Source of the DNA: Plasmodiophora brassicae
Lineage: Eukaryota; Endomyxa; Phytomyxea; Plasmodiophorida; Plasmodiophoridae
NCBI GenBank assembly: GCA_039704465.1
Contig: JASFAU010000004.1
Coordinates: 496,001-560,000 of the forward strand
Length of the DNA stretch: 64,000 nt
Reading direction: 5' to 3'
The translations under genes were made by a program, and so were the position numbers. The first letter of the stretch is position 1, and every line of letters begins with the position of its first letter. This document shows positions 10,673-19,517 of this stretch, one piece after another. The notes under the pieces were generated by a model. It worked only from the letters and a program-made list of their open reading frames with translations. It did not search any database and had not been told where the DNA came from.

Positions 10673-12958
10673 ATGTTGCTCTTCGTGTTGGCAGCGGCGC
10701 TGGCGCCATGGTCGATGGCGTGCCCCTGTCCAGACGTGCAGCGGGTCACCGACGCCTCCCTCGACGGCCAGGTGATCCGCTTCCAGGTTGCTGCCGGCGC
10801 TGGCCTGCAGCAGCCCGCCTGCATTGATGTCGTGGGGGGATCGCCGGTCGCGCCCGGCGCCCAGCTCAACCTGTGGGCGTGCCAGTCCTCCTGGCCATCG
10901 CAGCAGTTCACGATCAAGGCCACGTTATCACCTGGCGTCTACCAGATACGCGCTGGAGCCGCATCCGCAAACCTGTGCCTCGACGCAGGGACAACGACTA
11001 TCGCGAACGGGCAACGCCCGACCATAGGAGTCTGCTCAGACGAGGCGGTCGCCCAGCGATGGATACTGGACGCGTCCAATCCAGCCGGGTTTCGCGTCAT
11101 TGCTGCTGGGACGTGCTTCGTCCTGGACCTATACCAGCAGTCGCTGTCTCTTGGGACTCGCATCCATCTATGGTCAGTCAGCAGCGCCAGCACCCAGCTC
11201 TGGAACGACGCGTCCCCGTCCCGCTCACCGGCATCCTCTGACGCCGACCTGGCAACGTGGGCGCACGCCAAAGTCGACACGAACAACGTCGGCGTGCTGG
11301 CGTCGCCTAGCGCCGTTCGCGGTTCGTCGTTCTACAAGGTGTCCGTCGCCAAGCGATCGTCACCCGTTCTGAAGTACAGCGCGTTCGTGTACGCTGCGTT
11401 GCCAAGGTCGGGCGGCCCTATGGTCGGTAAAGAGGACGGCGCCGAAACGAACGGGCAATCGTTTCACTGGTGCACGATCCCGCACAACGTCGACCTGTTC
11501 GTCGACGTGACGTTCCTGCAAGGGCGCCTGACGTCGACCACGAACGTCACCATTCGCCCAGCGCGGTTTCAGGAGTCCCTCGCGACCTACGTCCTCGACC
11601 AGAGCACGTTGCGGGTGGCCATCCCCAGCCAGGTCGGCGGCATTCGCATCTCCATCGAGCTCAACGGCGCCAGCCAGTGGGTGTCTCCTGGCGGGCAGGT
11701 CGAACCCACGCAGGCCTTCATGCTGTTCACCATGCCATACGATCTCGGCGCCGCCAGCAGCCCGATCTCAGCGAACGTGCCGTACACCAGCGTCGCCCCG
11801 GGCGCGTCCGTCGACTTCACCACGATCCAGACACAGGCGATCGTGTTCCAGGCGGGCCTGTACCGCCTGGGCGCAGGCGCCCAGGCGAACCTGTCGCCCA
11901 ACGTGAAATGGGTCCACCTGGCGCCGGGCGCCTTCGTCAGGGGCGCCTTCGTCTTCAACGCGCCGGCCGGGTCCAAGCTGCGCATCACGGGCGTCGGCGG
12001 CGTCATCTCCGGCGAGGAGTACGTGTACGAGGCGGACACGCGCAACGCGAACTTCTCGCAGAACACGCAGGCCGACTGCTACGCGACCTGCGTGATCATG
12101 CTGCGCGTCAACAATGCGAACGGGGGGACTTTGACCATTCGAGGCGTGACGGTCAGCAGCCCGCCGTACCATTCGTTCGTGGCGTTCCCGGACGGGGCCA
12201 GGATGCTGATGCAGGTGGAGTACTACCACCAGGTGGCGGCCTACTACTGGCAGACCGATGGCCTGGAGCTGTTCTCCTCGCCCGTCGCCGGGGCGGTCAC
12301 CACGATGCGATGGTCGTTCTTCCACTCGAACGACGACGTCATCAAGGTCTACTATTCGAATCTCGTCGTCAGCGATATCGTCGTCTGGAAAGGGTTGAAC
12401 GGGCCTGTCATCCAGTGGGGCTGGGCGCCACGAAAGATTTCCAACGTGAGTCTAACGCGGATCGATGTCATTCATAACCGGATGCAGTACGACAACCACA
12501 ACCTGTGCCTGATCAATGCCGCCAAACACTACATCGATTCGTATCGGGCGGCGAATTCAGGAGCTGACGGATCCATGATCGTTGCCAACATTTCCATTAC
12601 CGACCTGCGCGCTGAAGGCAAGGTGCCGTGCACGATGCGCATCTACCCGCTAACAACATTGATTGGCCTGAGGATCACAAACCTGCACATCGACGATTGG
12701 GTTGATTCGGCGCACCTGGTCTCGAACGACCTCGCGGTACAATCGGGCGTGAACGGTGCGGCTAACGGGTACATTGCCGACGAGGTGTCGCTCTCGGGCG
12801 GTCCTGCTCCTGGCCAAGGTATCCACCTGACTGCCTATACAGTCGGAGATAAGGTCGTCGTCAAGAACGTCGACGGTACCGGCACGTACAATTCAGCGGG
12901 TCGCCTGCCCTGGTTCAGCGCGTACTGGGGCAAATGGAACGCATCGGCATCTGCATGA
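10673..12958 (+). CDS. secreted GH49 dextranase-like enzyme with N-terminal beta-trefoil lectin domain
   Basis: A single uninterrupted frame of 761 residues. Residues 1-17 are a signal peptide (LLFVLAAALAPWSMA). Residues about 20-170 form a ricin-B-type trefoil (repeats with LNLWACQ, NLCLDAGT, IHLWSVSS, a carbohydrate-binding fold). The rest matches the glycoside hydrolase 49 architecture: a beta-sandwich, then a beta-helix with WVHLAPGAFVRGAF, GVISGEEYVYEAD, QTDGLEL and NDDVIKVYYS. By comparison with fungal dextranase the three catalytic Asp correspond to D529, D554 and D555, with a six-residue insertion between them. Known activity: hydrolysis of alpha-1,6-glucan (dextranase) or related isopullulanase chemistry. 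The lack of introns in an intron-rich neighbourhood is compatible with horizontal acquisition (inference). Confidence 0.88.
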   Translation: MLLFVLAAALAPWSMACPCPDVQRVTDASLDGQVIRFQVAAGAGLQQPACIDVVGGSPVAPGAQLNLWACQSSWPSQQFTIKATLSPGVYQIRAGAASANLCLDAGTTTIANGQRPTIGVCSDEAVAQRWILDASNPAGFRVIAAGTCFVLDLYQQSLSLGTRIHLWSVSSASTQLWNDASPSRSPASSDADLATWAHAKVDTNNVGVLASPSAVRGSSFYKVSVAKRSSPVLKYSAFVYAALPRSGGPMVGKEDGAETNGQSFHWCTIPHNVDLFVDVTFLQGRLTSTTNVTIRPARFQESLATYVLDQSTLRVAIPSQVGGIRISIELNGASQWVSPGGQVEPTQAFMLFTMPYDLGAASSPISANVPYTSVAPGASVDFTTIQTQAIVFQAGLYRLGAGAQANLSPNVKWVHLAPGAFVRGAFVFNAPAGSKLRITGVGGVISGEEYVYEADTRNANFSQNTQADCYATCVIMLRVNNANGGTLTIRGVTVSSPPYHSFVAFPDGARMLMQVEYYHQVAAYYWQTDGLELFSSPVAGAVTTMRWSFFHSNDDVIKVYYSNLVVSDIVVWKGLNGPVIQWGWAPRKISNVSLTRIDVIHNRMQYDNHNLCLINAAKHYIDSYRAANSGADGSMIVANISITDLRAEGKVPCTMRIYPLTTLIGLRITNLHIDDWVDSAHLVSNDLAVQSGVNGAANGYIADEVSLSGGPAPGQGIHLTAYTVGDKVVVKNVDGTGTYNSAGRLPWFSAYWGKWNASASA

Positions 12959-13370
12959 GTGCCCCCTGACGATGTACGCCTAGTACGCCGGGATTCCATC
13001 CAAATTATACATACATACGTCTTTGCCATTGCGCGCACGTTGAATCATCATGGTGGAGGTTAGGTCCATCAGTTAGCGAACCTGGCCTTCCCCGGGGTCT
13101 ACTACATGACAGCGAGCGGGGGGACGAGCTTCCCTTCATCAACCGACCGGCGCCATGCTCGACGGCAACCGCTTCCCAGCCCGCACCCTGGCTTCAGGGG
13201 GCGTTTGCCTCTGGTTTGTCCCCAAACGTGTACATGGATTTCGCTATTGATAGCGATCCCCACCATGGCGCATCTGGCGGCCTGCGGCCAGTACATTTGC
13301 GTCCGCTCGGGGGGTGGGGGGGGGGGGGGGGGGGCGGACGCCGATTCATTGTTGAAAAAGCGTTGCCAGC
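12959..13370. other. intergenic, 412 bp, with a G homopolymer
   Basis: Apart from the G-tract at 13309-13334 I see no gene or recognisable element. It contains the 3' flank of the GH49 gene and the upstream region of the small secreted protein that starts 37 bp after the G-tract. Confidence 0.5.
13309..13334. repeat. G6-T-G19 tract
   Basis: Six G, one T and nineteen G in a row, ending 36 bp before the ATG of the small secreted protein. Such tracts can form G-quadruplexes and are also prone to assembly error in length. A run of sixteen C lies at 14257-14272, so the two tracts are in inverted orientation around a 0.9-kb segment. Confidence 0.9.
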
Positions 13371-13730
13371 ATGCGACTCGTATATGTCGTCGTCATCGTG
13401 ACCGCTGCCATCCTGGATCTCGCCAACGGCGGCAACTGCTGCGGCTGCTTCATGATTGATACGGAAAGCATCGCAAGTTCTGAGTCGTCGACGTCGAGCG
13501 TATACAGCCCCGTGCCGACATCGCAAGCGAGTCCCCCAGCACCTGCTTCAGTGAACCACCCTGGTGATACAAACACGACCCTGACAGGACATAGACGCGC
13601 CCGCAGAACCCGCAGGCAGCGAGGTTCAACCCGGGGCAGGCCGGTGTCGTCACGTAGCCAAGATCCGGCGCAGCGACCAGGAGTACTTGAACGCCGCGAC
13701 AGCCCCTGTATCGTCTTCGTAGAGTACTGA
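13371..13730 (+). CDS. small secreted protein, member 1 of a local family
   Basis: The 119-residue frame starts MRLVYVVVIVTAAILDLANG, a typical signal peptide. The mature part begins GNCCGCF and contains SSVYSPVPTSQ, then a basic Arg-rich region. Its start and its SSxYxSPVPxSQ motif are shared with the protein at 15527-15820, which marks the two as paralogues. A short intron in the second half (a GT at about 13562 and an AG near 13604) is possible. No known domain is seen. Role unknown; a small, fast-changing, secreted family in a probable parasite makes an effector role a reasonable inference. Confidence 0.65.
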   Translation: MRLVYVVVIVTAAILDLANGGNCCGCFMIDTESIASSESSTSSVYSPVPTSQASPPAPASVNHPGDTNTTLTGHRRARRTRRQRGSTRGRPVSSRSQDPAQRPGVLERRDSPCIVFVEY

Positions 13731-13771
13731 GCCGCGAATCCAATGACGTATGCAATGAAACGAACTAATCA

Positions 13772-14155
13772 ATGATTGGCCAGACGAAATTGGAGCCGTG
13801 TGTGGGTACGCAGGGAGCACCTCCTGCTGCGCCTGGATACAGCGGCTGCTGGGTGCCCGCCGCCGTCCCACACGCTCCGAGTCTCCGTCCAACCTTGATC
13901 GTCGTGGGACGCCCGTGCAAGCGGCGTCGTCAGTTGTCGCGAACTAAGCGGGCCGCCGTGGATCGCGACGGCACGGGCGCTGCTAGCGCTCATGTCGTCG
14001 ACAAATCGGACAATGCGCACGTCGGCCAGGCCGCTGCGGCACGCGCGACCGACTATGACAGTTACTACGACGAAGTTTGGCAGCGAGCCGACGACGACGA
14101 GCCGTGCGCTGATCCTGACCGCATGTGGTATGACCACATACGTGCGCGTACCTGA
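13772..14155 (+). CDS. hypothetical acidic protein or exon
   Basis: The plus frame has a natural-looking second half: a basic cluster CKRRRQLSRTKR, then ATDYDSYYDEVWQR and DPDRMWYDHIRART before the stop. The first third is low in information and the real start may be elsewhere; it could even be a later exon of the small secreted gene just upstream. A minus-strand frame of similar length overlaps it and looks less natural. No domain recognised. Confidence 0.35.
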   Translation: MIGQTKLEPCVGTQGAPPAAPGYSGCWVPAAVPHAPSLRPTLIVVGRPCKRRRQLSRTKRAAVDRDGTGAASAHVVDKSDNAHVGQAAAARATDYDSYYDEVWQRADDDEPCADPDRMWYDHIRART

Positions 14156-14256
14156 CGAAACCGCCGCTGGGGCTGGACACCCCTGCCCAACATGGGCGCG
14201 CAATTGGGCCAGCGGCGACGTCTCATTCCGTGTGAACCGTACCGTCCGATACAGGT

Positions 14257-14272
14257 CCCCCCCCCCCCCCCC
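14257..14272. repeat. C16 homopolymer
   Basis: Sixteen consecutive C residues, 64 bp beyond the stop of the C2H2 zinc-finger gene (14336, minus strand). It is the counterpart in opposite orientation of the G-tract at 13309-13334. Confidence 0.9.
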
Positions 14273-14335
14273 AAAGTCCAGTCAGCCGGTGATGAGTTCC
14301 AACTCTGTGCCTTCATTAAAATGGGCGGTGCTTGC

Positions 14336-15112
14336 TCATTTCTGGATCTTGTGGCGACAGCTCTTCTCGTGACTGCACAGGCGGTCTTTGCGGTTGTACG
14401 ATTTCGGACATGTGCGATTTGGGCAATGGTACCGCTTGCGAACTAGAAGAACCTTGCAACTGTGATCCTGGTGCCGATTGAGGTGACTTGTGTTGGATAC
14501 CTCCGTGCCGCAATAGACACACGTGCACGTGACCTTCGGGGCCGTGCTGGATGTTGTCGCCCCAAGTCGGCGCCCATAACACATAGGGGAAGCGTTTTCT
14601 CAATTGAGAAAACGCTTCCCCTATGTGTTATGGGCGCCGACTGCCCCAGCATCAAAGTTAAATGTTGTGAGCTGGTCGTGATCGCACGACACCCACGTCT
14701 GCCTAACGAAGTCTAACATGCTGCTGTCGACGTCGGATGGTGCCCAGGTTGACACGCCGCTGAGCTTGTGATCAATGGCGTGCGACGCTGGGTCATGCAT
14801 CGTTTCGTCGTCAGAGGTACCGGTCAGTACTGCTGTGTGCTCGATCCGCTCAATGTGACGTCCTGTGCTCGACGCTGCCGTTGACATCGCCACATCGTCG
14901 CCGACGTCATGCAGGTTGCCGATATTGTCGTTCTGGCAGGGAATTATGAGCGACTCGTACATGCCACAATGTAGGTCTTGATGATCATCTGGGTACGCAT
15001 TCAGGTCAAAGTAGGCCTTGACTGCGTCGCCGTCGACGTCGTCATCGGCGCCGAGAGCGCAACGTCCAGCTAAGAACGCGAAGAGCAACGCGTACGATTT
15101 CCCAGGTGCCAT
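14336..15112 (-). CDS. signal-peptide protein with C-terminal C2H2-type zinc fingers, crossed by a palindrome
   Basis: From ATG 15110-15112 the frame reads MAPGKSYALLFAFLAGRCALGADDD, a clear signal peptide (quoted here as two parts: start MAPGKSYALL, cleavage near ALG-ADD). It is followed by an acidic 130-residue region, and the frame stops at the edge of a palindrome (14565-14642). Beyond the palindrome another frame reads CTCVYCGTEVSNTSHLNRH and then YHCPNRTCPKSY with NRKDRLCSHEKSC, two zinc-finger-like units, to the stop at 14336-14338. I take the two as one gene, joined either by an intron covering the palindrome or broken by it. Alternatives: two separate genes, or an assembly fold-back. 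A nuclear-type zinc-binding domain behind a signal peptide is notable. Confidence 0.5.
14565..14642. repeat. perfect 78-bp palindrome
   Basis: The two 39-nt arms are exact reverse complements with no spacer, centred on CAATTG at 14601-14606. Both strands therefore read the same through GGGGAAGCG and CGCTTCCCC. It sits inside the zinc-finger gene model. Long spacerless perfect palindromes are unstable in living cells and in cloning, so this is either very recent or artefactual. Confidence 0.95.
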
Positions 15113-15526
15113 TGTCGATGTCGCTCGTGGATGCGCCAGCAGCAACGTGCAGATTGAGCCCGGCGCCAGGCCGTACCGCAGTTTCCAGGGCCTGGGCGGC
15201 GCCCCCGCGTACTGTCCGCGGTATACCAGTCGGGAACCTCGGTCGCCTTAATAATTAGCTGGCCAGAGATGAGGGAGGCGTGGCACCCCCAGCGCTGATC
15301 GCTGTTCCTGTTACGGATGCCCCCCCAAAGTGTCCCAAACCTTTACCTCCGATCCTGCAGGCTATAATGCAACGCGTTTTCCCCAGTACCTATCGGCCCA
15401 CTATTAATAGCAATACGCCACTGAGCTTTGTGGAGCTTCCGCTGCGGCGACTCTGTCCCGGGAACTGGGGACACCCCGTTTGACGACCACGGCGGTTTCC
15501 GATCCATTGCCGCAACCAACGTCTAA

Positions 15527-15820
15527 ATGAGGCTAGCTCTCGTTATCGTCATCGCGGCCGCCTGCGTCCTGGGCCTCGCCAGCGCTGGCAACGTCTTCTG
15601 GAAAGGCCGGGGGCACAAGCCGTGGTGTATTCCGTCGCTGTCATCCGCGTACCAGTCCCCTGTACCAAGATCGCAAGTGAGGCCAGCATATCATGGTTTC
15701 AGCCGCAACATGACGGAACGAGGCGCCCGATCGAGGAGCCGACAGGAGGCGCCCTGCATCCCCGACGTGCAAGTATCTCATCGAGTAAGGCCCCCCGCGT
15801 CTGAGCCGTTCGTTCAATGA
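15527..15820 (+). CDS. small secreted protein, member 2 of a local family
   Basis: The 97-residue frame starts MRLALVIVIAAACVLGLASA, a signal peptide, followed by GNVFWKGRG. It shares its N-terminus (MRLxxVxVI, LA..GN) and the block SSAYQSPVPRSQ with the protein at 13371-13730. The rest is Arg/Pro-rich and diverged. A 26-bp GT..AG stretch near 15677-15702 might be an intron but is shorter than others here. No known domain. The signal peptide and shared motif are the main support. Confidence 0.65.
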   Translation: MRLALVIVIAAACVLGLASAGNVFWKGRGHKPWCIPSLSSAYQSPVPRSQVRPAYHGFSRNMTERGARSRSRQEAPCIPDVQVSHRVRPPASEPFVQ

Positions 15821-16175
15821 AATCATCGGGAACCGACGACGACCGATTGCATATTGGCGTGATTTGCCCCAGGGGCTATGCTCCATCTATTATATTATAG
15901 ACATTCTGAGGATGCCGTACATGTTTCGTCAACTGTAGACGCATGCTAAGGATATGGCATATTTATATACGTCCTAGCCAGACCGACCAGCTGGCCTATA
16001 TCGCTGGTAGTTGACACCCGGCCTGCCAGCTAGGTAGTCTGCCACCACCCTGTAGCACGTCTGCCGGGGTTAATGTCGGTGGGAACACGGCCAGCACCAG
16101 CATCCCAGTCGGGCGCAAGCCCTGATCAGGTGGGCGCCACCACGGTTCGGACTTCGCCGGCAGCGAGAGCGTCAA
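15821..16175. other. intergenic, 355 bp
   Basis: Nothing supportable as a gene. It contains an AT-rich patch near 15887-15905 with TATTATATTATAG, which could be promoter-related for the downstream nuclease gene. Confidence 0.4.
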
Positions 16176-17072
16176 ATGGGCGTTCTGTCCTGGGTGCTGC
16201 TTGTCGGCATGGCGGCGGCGACCGCCGATCCCGTGCGGATCGCTGTCCGGTCGTTCAACATTCGCACGGGATGGGCGCCGGACCTGTGGAACGCGTGGCC
16301 GTTCCGCGCTACGGCCTGCCTGCAGGCGATCGGTGATCCTCCCGACGGCGACCTGTCGCCCGACATCGTCGGCCTGCAGGAGGTCCTGTCGTTCCAGTTA
16401 TCCAGGATCCGGGACGCGTTCCCGTACTACGTGTCCGTCGGGCATGGTCGCGGCGACGGTGGTACGCGCGGCGAGTACGGCCCGATCCTGTTTGATGCCC
16501 GTCGATGGTCGCTGGTCGACAGCGGCATGTTCTGGCTGAGTGATACGCCCACCGTTCCTGGAAGCAAACCGGCAGGCGCCAGCGGCTGCCCGCGCATCCT
16601 AACCTGGGCGCGTCTGCGACACCGCGCTGCCGGCGTCGACGTCCTCGCCCTGAACACGCACCTCGACCACGTTTCTTCGCGGGCGCGACTCGACGGTGTG
16701 CATCGCATTCTGACGTTCCTTCGCGAATCCAACGTCGACGCCCTGCCCGTCATTCTGACGGGCGACTTCAACAACGACGTGGAGGATGCGCCGGAGATCA
16801 CCGCCGTCAAGCAGGCCGGGTTCGTCGACAGCTACCGGGTCGTACACCCCGACGACGACGACGACGACGCCGGCACGTTCCACGCGTTCACCGGTCGGGC
16901 CGCGTCCGCCAAGATCGACTTCGTGTTCGCCACCCGCGGCCTGGCCGTCGTCGACGCCGGCATCGACCGGCAGAAACGATGCGGGCGGTACCCGTCGGAT
17001 CACTTCCCGATTAGCGCCACCCTTGAACTGGATCCCCGACGGGTATCACCACCACCGCCCACGGCCACCTGA
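16176..17072 (+). CDS. secreted endonuclease/exonuclease/phosphatase-fold enzyme
   Basis: A single 298-codon exon. Residues 1-17 are a signal peptide (MGVLSWVLLVGMAAATA). The EEP catalytic set is complete: SFNIRTG (Asn), GLQEV (metal-binding Glu), NTHLDH (Asp and His), TGDFNND (Asp/Asn) and YPSDHFPI (terminal Asp-His). The closest architecture is the small extracellular EEP group found in bacteria, fungi and protists; substrates in the superfamily include nucleic acids, phosphoinositides and sphingomyelin, so the specificity is open. It ends in a short Pro/Thr tail. Confidence 0.85.
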   Translation: MGVLSWVLLVGMAAATADPVRIAVRSFNIRTGWAPDLWNAWPFRATACLQAIGDPPDGDLSPDIVGLQEVLSFQLSRIRDAFPYYVSVGHGRGDGGTRGEYGPILFDARRWSLVDSGMFWLSDTPTVPGSKPAGASGCPRILTWARLRHRAAGVDVLALNTHLDHVSSRARLDGVHRILTFLRESNVDALPVILTGDFNNDVEDAPEITAVKQAGFVDSYRVVHPDDDDDDAGTFHAFTGRAASAKIDFVFATRGLAVVDAGIDRQKRCGRYPSDHFPISATLELDPRRVSPPPPTAT

Positions 17073-17281
17073 CGATGACGGGCAGGGTCAGCGGTGGACC
17101 ACGACCTACCGACGGTAACCGCTGTCGTCGCGCGGCGGCGCCGTCCCGTCACGCGTCGTCGTCATAAGACGGTCCCCGTTCAGACGCATACACCGCGTAC
17201 CCACCATACCCGCCCGTGCAACCTGGGAAGGCGATGATCGCTTAGTACGATCAATAGCCGTTGGGCTAAGCGTCAGCAACC

Positions 17282-18630
17282 ATGTCGCGGGTCGTCGTGT
17301 CGCGCGCGTCGTCGCCGTCGATGGCGTTGAAGAGTCGCCCGATGTCGAACGTCCGCGGGCGGGTCCATCGTGGGCGTAGCGTGCCCCGAGCGCGGCCGTC
17401 GTCGTCGAACGGCCTGACCCGATCGTCGCCGGGATCATCGCGACCCAAGAGTGCCCCAATCTCAAGTCGTCCAGCTTTCCGCCGCATCCAGCTGTCGTCC
17501 GATTCGTCGTCGTCTTTGATTGTGCTCGATAACGGCGTCACGCTGCCGCCGCCGATGCGCCTGCGCTTCCGACCCCGCTTGGCGACCATCGTCGAGGAAG
17601 AAGACGGCGAGGACGACGACGACGAAGACGACGTCGACGATGGTGATGTCGAGGACGTCGACGACGCTGTCCCTGGCACGGTCGAGCACATGCCGGAGGA
17701 GGGTCCAGTGGCTTCGTCGACGCCGGACGCGTTGCGTTTCGTCCTGCAGCGTTGCCCGAAGGGAACCCGCCCTGCCCTGGTCAAGGCGTTAACAAGGGCG
17801 TCGCTGGTGCCCGGGTCTGACGACGCCCTTGTCGATCTGCTGTGGAGTGGGTCGCGCCTCCCGTTGCCATCGTCGGCGTTCGACGGCGCGCCCGACCTGC
17901 TGGTGAACCAGTTCCCTGGCCTGCAACGCGTCATGTCCCGACGGGATTTCATCCACCATCGCCTTCGCGCTGTACGACATCTGCTGCCGTTCCTCCCCGA
18001 CGTCGTCTTCCTGCCACAGTACCGTCGGCGTCATTCGTTTCCCTAAACGACGGTGCCCTAACGACAGTGAGCAGGCCTAACGCCGCCATGTTCGCCAAAG
18101 GGTCCTGGAAGTTGTACCCGGTGCATTCCAGGCGGCGTGCATCGGTCATGACCGCGAAATCGTTATCGAAAGCGACCTCTGGTGTCGCAGTCGCCGAACG
18201 CAACGACGTCGTCGGCCAGGTGCAGGCCTGGGCCGTCGTCACGTCGATCGTCCCGCTACGCGTCTACGTGTACCATGGGGAAGCCATATCGGTGCCGTCG
18301 TCGTGGTCGTCGATCCACACTGTCGTCGCCTCCGTCATCTGCAGCATCGTCACGCCCGACATGCATCGCGACGGTTCGTTCCAGGTCGTGCGCGTCACCG
18401 TTAAGATCGGGCGCGATGGCCGCCTGTGGCTGGCTGACGTGCAGAGCGGCGTCCCCATTCGTGGTCGCCCGGCCGCGCAGGTGGTCACCGATGTTGTCAG
18501 GTTCGTCGTCAGCCATCAACGACGACGTCAGCAGGATCGCAACCCGCTGTTCCATCGGGCCGATACGCCGGCCGACCTGCTCTCCGCCATGCGGCGCTTA
18601 ACGATTCAGGCGCCCGCTGTCCACTCATAA
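17282..18630 (+). CDS. hypothetical protein, two exons, acidic middle region
   Basis: Exon 1 starts at ATG 17282 with a Ser/Arg/Pro-rich region (SRPMSNVRGR, RPKSAPIS), then a Glu/Asp run (EEEDGEDDDDEDD) and LRFVLQRCPKGTRPALVKAL. A 45-bp GT..AG intron starting at about 18025 joins in frame to RPNAAMFAKGSW. The second half is rich in beta strands (PLRVYVYHGEAISV, QVVRVTVKIGRDGRLW). It ends 9 bp from the convergent ATP23 stop. The RPxSA-type N-terminus is common in cilium-associated proteins, but I do not recognise the family. A minus-strand frame of similar length exists in exon 1, so strand choice there is only moderately sure. Confidence 0.5.
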
Positions 18631-18639
18631 ACGTATCAT

Positions 18640-19253
18640 TCACTCGTCACGTTTAGCGAAGGGTCGTGCCAGGGTGCTCGATCGCGGTAGCACTTTCTGA
18701 ACAGGGATCGCACCAGCCTGGCGCCGATTCCCGGGAAGTTATTCTGTCGTAATCAGTAACCATTGTCTGGCATGCAAACGGAGTTGCCTGTACACCTCAG
18801 CAGCAGCAGCGGCGACTCGATGAACGCAGTGTTTCCTCTGGGAGTCGTCCTGCACTCGAAGGCATTCCCCCTGTACTCTGACGTCAGCCACCATTGGTTG
18901 CCGTGCGCCTTGTGATCCATAACCCAGAAGGCCGCTCGTATCTCGCTGCACGCCAGGTCGTCAGGGTTCGACAGGTCCAATCGTGGCTCCTTGACGACTG
19001 CATCGTAAACATGAACGAACTCGTGGCAGAGTGCGTCCTCTAGGGCGGCAACGTCCCTGATGCGATTCCGACACAGCGTGACCCGCCCGGTCCCGCTATC
19101 AAACGTCGCCCGTGCGTTGTTATCATCGCTGCAGTCCTGGCAGACGATCCGCCGTCTGACATCCCCGGGGATGTACCGCGTCATCAACCGGCCGCGCTGC
19201 CCCTCGAGGACCGCCTCCAGGAACCTCTCACACGACGCCCCCTCATCGTTCAT
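18640..19253 (-). CDS. ATP23: ATP23-like mitochondrial inner-membrane metalloprotease (M76)
   Basis: The start is ATG 19251-19253. The first exon carries ALCHEFVHVYD, the HExxH zinc-protease motif of family M76, followed by LACSEIRAA, the other family signature. Splicing from about GCC TTC TGG (GTTATG donor) to DDSQRKHCVHRVAAAA, and a second intron to RSLFRKCYRDRAPWHDP, rebuilds the Cys-containing C-terminus of Atp23 and the stop at 18640-18642. Known role: processing of mitochondrial ATP synthase subunit 6 precursor and assembly of the F-o sector, on the intermembrane-space side. The length (about 170 residues) fits the family. Confidence 0.88.
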
Positions 19254-19517
19254 CACGGGTTGCCCTGTGTGCCTGTGTGACCTCCCACAGTAGCGTGATC
19301 CATACCCGTTCGACTGCAAAACGGGTCCAGACATTCTTCCAGCACAGATATGCGCACTGCCCCCCAGTGGGGAACTCCACCGTGGATCGACTGGCCGGCC
19401 GCCGTCCTTCAAAAATTCACCATCCGGCCCAGTGGGGAACTACATACCCCTACTGCACCGTGGAGCGGACCGACTGGGCGGCCCGTTGCGTCATTTGTCA
19501 TTTGGGTGGTGGGGCCG

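Noticed and set aside
10673..11230. Ricin-B-type domain taken as a toxin
   Set aside because: It is only the carbohydrate-binding trefoil fold attached to a glycosidase; no ribosome-inactivating chain is present.
11470..12477. Second plus frame of 335 codons inside the GH49 gene
   Set aside because: A frame-shifted shadow of the GH49 frame, rich in Arg and His, with no domain.
17266..17952. Long minus-strand frame (228 codons) antisense to the plus gene at 17282
   Set aside because: Part of it looks like protein (DDESDDSWMRRKAGR), but the plus strand gives a longer model with an in-phase intron that ends cleanly before ATP23.
19262..19340. Possible tRNA near a sequence with a TTTTGCAGTCG loop
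   Set aside because: A stem of six pairs forms around an over-long loop, but there is no matching D-arm or acceptor stem and no clear B box, so it does not fold as a tRNA.
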